Positions 7,256 through 9,861 of a stretch of 9,861 nt of DNA are shown in pieces. Origin of the DNA: JAHJQQ01 sp041739295 (lineage in GTDB: Bacteria > Pseudomonadota > Gammaproteobacteria > Thiohalobacterales > Thiohalobacteraceae); the NCBI GenBank assembly GCA_041739295.1, contig JBGSOE010000451.1:1-9861 (forward strand), written 5' to 3'. Position numbers and translations under genes: made by a program. The notes beneath the pieces were generated by a model. The model did not search any database. It saw nothing but the letters and a program-made list of their open reading frames with translations, and was not told where the DNA came from. The first letter of the stretch is position 1, and every line of letters begins with the position of its first letter.

Positions 7256-7382
7256 GGTGCACCTCCGAGTGCAGCTTGATGAACTGTCCAGTCGCCGCGC
7301 TTGGTTAGCGCGTCATAAAACTGGCATGATGAATACTTGACCATATTGGTAAGTCATAAGGAAAGTCTAATGCACTAAGGTC

Positions 7383-7502
7383 ATGATGAAACTATTCCTC
7401 ATGGGAGAGACGATACGGATGCTAGAGGTAATTTATGTGTCGAAAATTTGTCATATTGATGACATCGTGGTGTTTGAACGGGGACGTCAGGTGAGGGAAT
7501 AA
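7383..7502 (+). CDS. Possible 39-residue peptide gene, doubtful
   Basis: An open frame of 39 codons starting ATGATG, ending in TAA inside the hairpin at 7496-7529. AAGG (7377-7380) lies five bases before the second ATG, giving a modest ribosome site. The product (starting MMKLFLMGETIRMLEVIYVS) has no run of one amino acid that would mark a leader peptide and matches nothing I recognise. It could be a translated leader whose stop codon overlaps a regulatory hairpin, or a chance frame. Confidence 0.2.
   Translation: MMKLFLMGETIRMLEVIYVSKICHIDDIVVFERGRQVRE
7449..7464. promoter_or_regulatory. Perfect 6-base dyad, TGTCAT-N4-ATGACA
   Basis: TGTCAT-ATTG-ATGACA is a perfect dyad of 16 bases in the control region between the divergent small genes. 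It has the geometry of a dimeric repressor or activator site. I do not recognise the regulator. It lies about 145 bases upstream of the predicted start of transcription for the gene at 7638. Confidence 0.3.
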
Positions 7503-7529
7503 CCCCGTCAGAGGGTTGACGATTATTCC
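7478..7529 (+). promoter_or_regulatory. Two mutually exclusive RNA hairpins, attenuator-like
   Basis: Hairpin A is nested: GGAATAA (7496-7502) pairs with TTATTCC (7523-7529), and inside it CGTCA (7506-7510) pairs with TGACG (7517-7521) around a six-base loop, 12 pairs in all. Hairpin B pairs ACGGGG (7478-7483) with CCCCGT (7503-7508). Both use bases 7506-7508, so they compete. That is the layout of an attenuator or a ligand-dependent switch, but no T-run follows hairpin A and no known riboswitch core is recognised. The outer dyad may instead act as DNA. Confidence 0.35.
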
Positions 7530-7559
7530 AGCAATGACTTCACACATATCTTTAATCGG

Positions 7560-7602
7560 CTGATTTAGATCAATAGACATTACTCCGGCATGCACTTATA
7601 AC
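7560..7602 (+). promoter_or_regulatory. FNR/ANR-type class II promoter for the small membrane-protein gene
   Basis: CTGAT-TTAG-ATCAA (7560-7573) matches the FNR/ANR consensus TTGAT-N4-ATCAA at nine of ten positions. A -10-like TATAAC lies at 7597-7602. Transcription starting at about 7608-7609 would put the box centre at -41.5 or -42.5, the classic class II activator position, where no -35 is needed; none is seen. The leader would be about 30 bases long and contains AGGGGG (7626-7631) six bases before the ATG at 7638. CRP-family relatives with similar recognition cannot be excluded. Confidence 0.6.
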
Positions 7603-7637
7603 GTATCGACTATGTCGAATTTCTCAGGGGGTAGGTA

Positions 7638-7871
7638 ATGCGACTATGTGCTGAATGCCGTTCAAAGGTCTGGCCGTACGCAATTGTTATTTTGGTGGCA
7701 AGCTTTTCGGCTTTTCTAACCTGGTTGACGATGAGTGCAACCGGCGCGAGCGAAACAGCCATTCGGATGGTGTCTGCCAGCGTGTTTGTAGGTGTCGGAG
7801 GGTTGCTGCTGGGCTACATGCTCTGCTGTTTACGCCGGCACTGTCGTCACGACGATCATTCTCACGCCTGA
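7638..7871 (+). CDS. Small two-helix membrane protein with Cys/His-rich ends, unknown function
   Basis: A 77-residue inner-membrane protein of no family I recognise. It has a CxxC pair at the N-terminus (C4, C7), a first hydrophobic helix at about 12-33, a short polar loop, a second helix at about 45-62 with small residues and glycines (VGVGGLLLGY), then a basic Cys/His-rich tail (CCLRRHCRHDDHSHA; C63, C64, C69, H68, H71, H74, H76). Positive charges at both ends predict both termini in the cytoplasm, so the cysteines and histidines could meet in one metal or redox site. AGGGGG precedes the ATG by six bases, and an FNR-type promoter sits just upstream, suggesting induction at low oxygen. A hairpin overlaps the region right after the stop. 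Metal binding is inferred from composition only. Confidence 0.75.
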   Translation: MRLCAECRSKVWPYAIVILVASFSAFLTWLTMSATGASETAIRMVSASVFVGVGGLLLGYMLCCLRRHCRHDDHSHA

Positions 7872-7872
7872 T

Positions 7873-7898
7873 CGCGAGAACGAGAGGAGAATCTCGCG
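7873..7898 (+). terminator. Hairpin just after the small membrane-protein gene
   Basis: CGCGAGA (7873-7879) pairs perfectly with TCTCGCG (7892-7898) around a 12-base purine-rich loop, two bases after the stop codon. No T-run follows, so it is a weak or factor-dependent terminator, or an mRNA 3'-end stabiliser. Confidence 0.4.
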
Positions 7899-7933
7899 TC
7901 ATTAAGTGATAGCTTTAACCCAATGCGGAACTG

Positions 7934-7958
7934 CACCCAGACGCGTTAGCGCGGGGTG
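7934..7958 (+). promoter_or_regulatory. Leader hairpin upstream of the OmpA-domain gene
   Basis: CACCC (7934-7938) pairs with GGGTG (7954-7958) and CGCG (7942-7945) with CGCG (7950-7953), with a three-base AGA bulge and a TTAG loop: nine pairs. It ends 25 bases before the Shine-Dalgarno of the gene at 7997. It could stabilise or control the leader of that mRNA, or be part of a terminator for the preceding gene. Confidence 0.4.
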
Positions 7959-7996
7959 ACATCTCAGTACATCATAACAAGAGAGAGGGGTACACC

Positions 7997-9760
7997 ATGA
8001 CAACACCGCTGCTCAGGGTTACCGTTCTTACCATTGCGCTAACACTAGTTGGCGGTCTGGCTGTCACCGCGCAAGCGAATGATGTTGATTACCGAGATTC
8101 ATCCATCTCCAATGGGTATCCGGCGTACCACAGTTCCTCATGGGGCCCAGTGGCCTGGATTCCCCCGGAATCAGATTACCGACCAGCACCAGGCCAATAT
8201 CCGCCACCTTACGCACCACAGTATCGGCAATCCCCTCCTGCTTATAACCCGGCATTTGATCCCAGGCGGCTACAGGCAGAACTTGCCGCCAGCCGCGCAG
8301 AGCTGCAGCGTACTACCGAGCGCCTGGAGGCTACTCAGGTGCTATTGCAGCAGGCGCGCGAGGCATTGACACTTAACTACAGCGAACATCAGCAACAGCG
8401 TGTCGGGCAGGATGAGCAGGCGGCGCAGCTTAGCGCGGCAACGGCTGAAAATGCTGAAGTTCGGGCGCGCATAGCCAGTTTAACGGAAGAACTGCAAACA
8501 GTTCGCTCAGCACTTACGCAGCAACAAGAGCAACTTGCCGAATTAACCGCGCTCAAAAATGATCAGGCGCAGGAGCGCGCAACGCTGCAGCAACTGCGCG
8601 CGGAAACAGTGCACCTGGATGAAGAGAGGGGCACAGCTGAATCCCAATATAAGTCCTGTCAGGAACAGCTTGCAGTGCAGAAGACTGATCTCGATACGGC
8701 GCTTGCCGACCGTGATATCGATAAGCTATCTCTTACTGAAACCCGGGCAGAACGTGATCAGTTGCAGAATACGTTGAAATCTTTGACCGCCGAGTTGCAG
8801 AGTCGACAAGATGCGTTGGCCCGCGCCGAGGCGTCAGCGTCATCCGCGGCTGAAGAGCGAGATGTCCTGAAGGCACAGCTGGCAGCTATTGAGACTAACG
8901 CACGCGAGTCTCAAATCTCACAAGAAAATGAGACTGCGACGAAATCCGCCGCGCTCACCAAACAATTGGAGCAAACTAAAACTACTCTTGATGCGGAACT
9001 TGCCGCCAAGACTGCCATGCAACAAGCATTGGCGGATGCGATCAGCACTCGCGAGCGTTTACTAGCGCAGCTTGACAACCTAAATGCCCGGCTTAGCAGC
9101 ACGACTAGTCAGGAGCAGGTGGCGCAGGGTGAATTACAGCAGCAGTTGCTGGCTTGTAATGAAAGACTGGTTGCCGCGAAGGCTGCGATTACAGCATCCA
9201 CTTTTAGCGCGTCCAGTACGGGAGAGGCCAGTACGAGCGTAGCTGGGTCGCCTGTTGAAAAGGCTGTTGAACCGCAAGCAACTGAGCTGGCAGCCTTGGA
9301 ATCTGCGACTGCACAGTATGTCAGTGCGGACCGCGATGCTGATGGCATACCTGATAATAAGGATTTATGCCTGGAATCCCCGGTCAACGCCATAGTCGAT
9401 GCAACCGGCTGCGCACCCGATGCGAACATTGCATTAACGGGTGTTAATTTCCGTTACGATTCCGATGCACTCACCAATCCGTCACGCGCTGTGCTCGATC
9501 AGGTTGCCGTGATCCTGCGCGAACAACCGAATCTCCGGGTGGAAATTGCCGGTCATTCGGATACCCAGGGCGACGCGGCCTATAACCTGTGGCTTTCCGA
9601 ACAGCGCGCCAAATCCGTGATGACCTATCTGGTGAGCCAGGGTGTCCCTGCCGAACAGCTAAGTGCGCACGGATATGGTGGCTCGCAGCCAATCGCAGAG
9701 AACACAACGCGCGAGGGGCTGGCACGCAATCGGCGCGTGGAGCTGCGTAGGCAGCCTTGA
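7997..9760 (+). CDS. Periplasmic long coiled-coil protein with TSP3-like motif and OmpA peptidoglycan-binding domain
   Basis: Envelope protein of 587 residues. A Sec signal peptide (about 1-27, cleavage after AQA at 25-27, no lipobox) is followed by a Pro/Tyr-rich segment (about 40-88) and about 300 residues of Glu/Gln/Ala/Leu-rich coiled coil (about 90-395). Next come a Ser/Thr/Ala linker, a thrombospondin-3-like calcium motif DRDADGIPDNKD (445-456) with cysteines C458 and C472 that could bond, and an OmpA C-terminal domain (about 480-585). The peptidoglycan-binding pair is kept: D522 in GHSDTQGD and R537, fifteen residues later as in known OmpA domains. RNRRVEL closes the domain. No beta-barrel is visible. 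GAGAGGGG (7983-7990) lies six bases before the ATG. It probably anchors something to, or spaces it from, the cell wall; the partner is unknown. Two cysteines, C221 and C387, lie within the coil. Confidence 0.9.
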   Translation: MTTPLLRVTVLTIALTLVGGLAVTAQANDVDYRDSSISNGYPAYHSSSWGPVAWIPPESDYRPAPGQYPPPYAPQYRQSPPAYNPAFDPRRLQAELAASRAELQRTTERLEATQVLLQQAREALTLNYSEHQQQRVGQDEQAAQLSAATAENAEVRARIASLTEELQTVRSALTQQQEQLAELTALKNDQAQERATLQQLRAETVHLDEERGTAESQYKSCQEQLAVQKTDLDTALADRDIDKLSLTETRAERDQLQNTLKSLTAELQSRQDALARAEASASSAAEERDVLKAQLAAIETNARESQISQENETATKSAALTKQLEQTKTTLDAELAAKTAMQQALADAISTRERLLAQLDNLNARLSSTTSQEQVAQGELQQQLLACNERLVAAKAAITASTFSASSTGEASTSVAGSPVEKAVEPQATELAALESATAQYVSADRDADGIPDNKDLCLESPVNAIVDATGCAPDANIALTGVNFRYDSDALTNPSRAVLDQVAVILREQPNLRVEIAGHSDTQGDAAYNLWLSEQRAKSVMTYLVSQGVPAEQLSAHGYGGSQPIAENTTREGLARNRRVELRRQP

Positions 9761-9767
9761 GGGGAAA

Positions 9768-9801
9768 TGTCGGACGCGCGGCTAACACCGCTGAATCCGA
9801 C
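9768..9801 (+). repeat. Palindromic repeat, GTCGGG...CCCGAC type, third copy
   Basis: This 34-base element differs from 2452-2485 at only three positions. Two of them (GTCGGG to GTCGGA and CCCGAC to TCCGAC) compensate each other, so the outer stem is preserved. It starts eight bases after the stop codon of the OmpA-domain gene, again just downstream of a gene, and may help end or stabilise its transcript. Confidence 0.8.
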
Positions 9802-9827
9802 AGATTCAGTTGATGCTTTATTACTCC

Positions 9828-9861
9828 GTCATTCCGGCGCAGGCTGAAATCCAGCGCCTTG
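9828..9861 (+). repeat. Dispersed repeat, GTCATTCCGGC type, copy 3, cut by the window end
   Basis: GTCATTCCGGCGC (9828-9840) is identical to the start of copy 1, then the sequence diverges to AGGCTGAAATCCAGCG. This is the longer version of the family, with a CCAGCG tail like that seen on the outer side of copy 2. The rest lies beyond the window. Confidence 0.65.

Larger units (their letters stand above)
7256..7637. other. Structured intergenic control region between two divergent small membrane-protein genes
   Basis: This 382-base stretch looks richer in A and T than the flanking genes and carries an unusual density of dyads. These are CGCGC-N7-GCGCG (7296-7312), TGTCAT-N4-ATGACA (7449-7464), two mutually exclusive hairpins (7478-7529), and an FNR-type box plus -10 (7560-7602). 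A weak 39-codon reading frame lies at 7383-7502. No larger gene is visible. Confidence 0.6.

Overview
The window looks like the chromosome of a free-living, Gram-negative proteobacterium, most likely a gammaproteobacterium. The grounds are an OmpA-type envelope protein with a Sec signal peptide, an HD-GYP signalling protein, a PPK2 kinase, pyruvate phosphate dikinase, a good FNR/ANR-type box, and dispersed palindromic repeats of the kind common in such genomes. I cannot name a genus. No tRNA, rRNA, CRISPR array, transposase or phage gene is visible.

Layout. (1) 104-1123 (+): a phospholipase-D-superfamily protein with both HKD motifs, whose reading frame opens part-way through the first catalytic repeat. 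(2) 1296-2438 (+): a GAF plus HD-GYP protein, probably a cyclic-di-GMP phosphodiesterase. (3) 2559-3776 (-): polyphosphate kinase 2, convergent with the HD-GYP gene; a large palindromic repeat pair fills the junction. (4) 4131-6923 (+): pyruvate phosphate dikinase, divergent from ppk2. (5) 7124-7255 (-): an uncatalogued 43-codon gene for a one-helix membrane peptide with a perfect Shine-Dalgarno; an inverted repeat lies between it and ppdK. (6) 7256-7637: a control region rich in dyads and hairpins, ending in a class-II FNR-type promoter. (7) 7638-7871 (+): a two-helix membrane protein with Cys/His-rich ends. (8) 7997-9760 (+): a periplasmic protein made of a signal peptide, a Pro/Tyr-rich segment, about 300 residues of coiled coil, a thrombospondin-3-like calcium motif and an OmpA peptidoglycan-binding domain.

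How the genes may work together. PPK2 moves phosphate between polyphosphate and nucleotides. PPDK interconverts ATP + pyruvate + phosphate with AMP + PEP + pyrophosphate. Their head-to-head arrangement suggests a shared role in phosphate-bond energy economy, perhaps under low oxygen, because an FNR-like dyad lies between them. The small membrane protein behind the stronger FNR-type promoter fits the same theme. This is inference. The PLD and HD-GYP genes show no clear functional tie to the rest.

The most novel material is outside the large genes: the 43-residue membrane peptide, the Cys/His-rich two-helix protein with its FNR-type promoter, the alternative hairpins at 7478-7529, and two palindromic repeat families. 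One of those families shows a compensatory base change.
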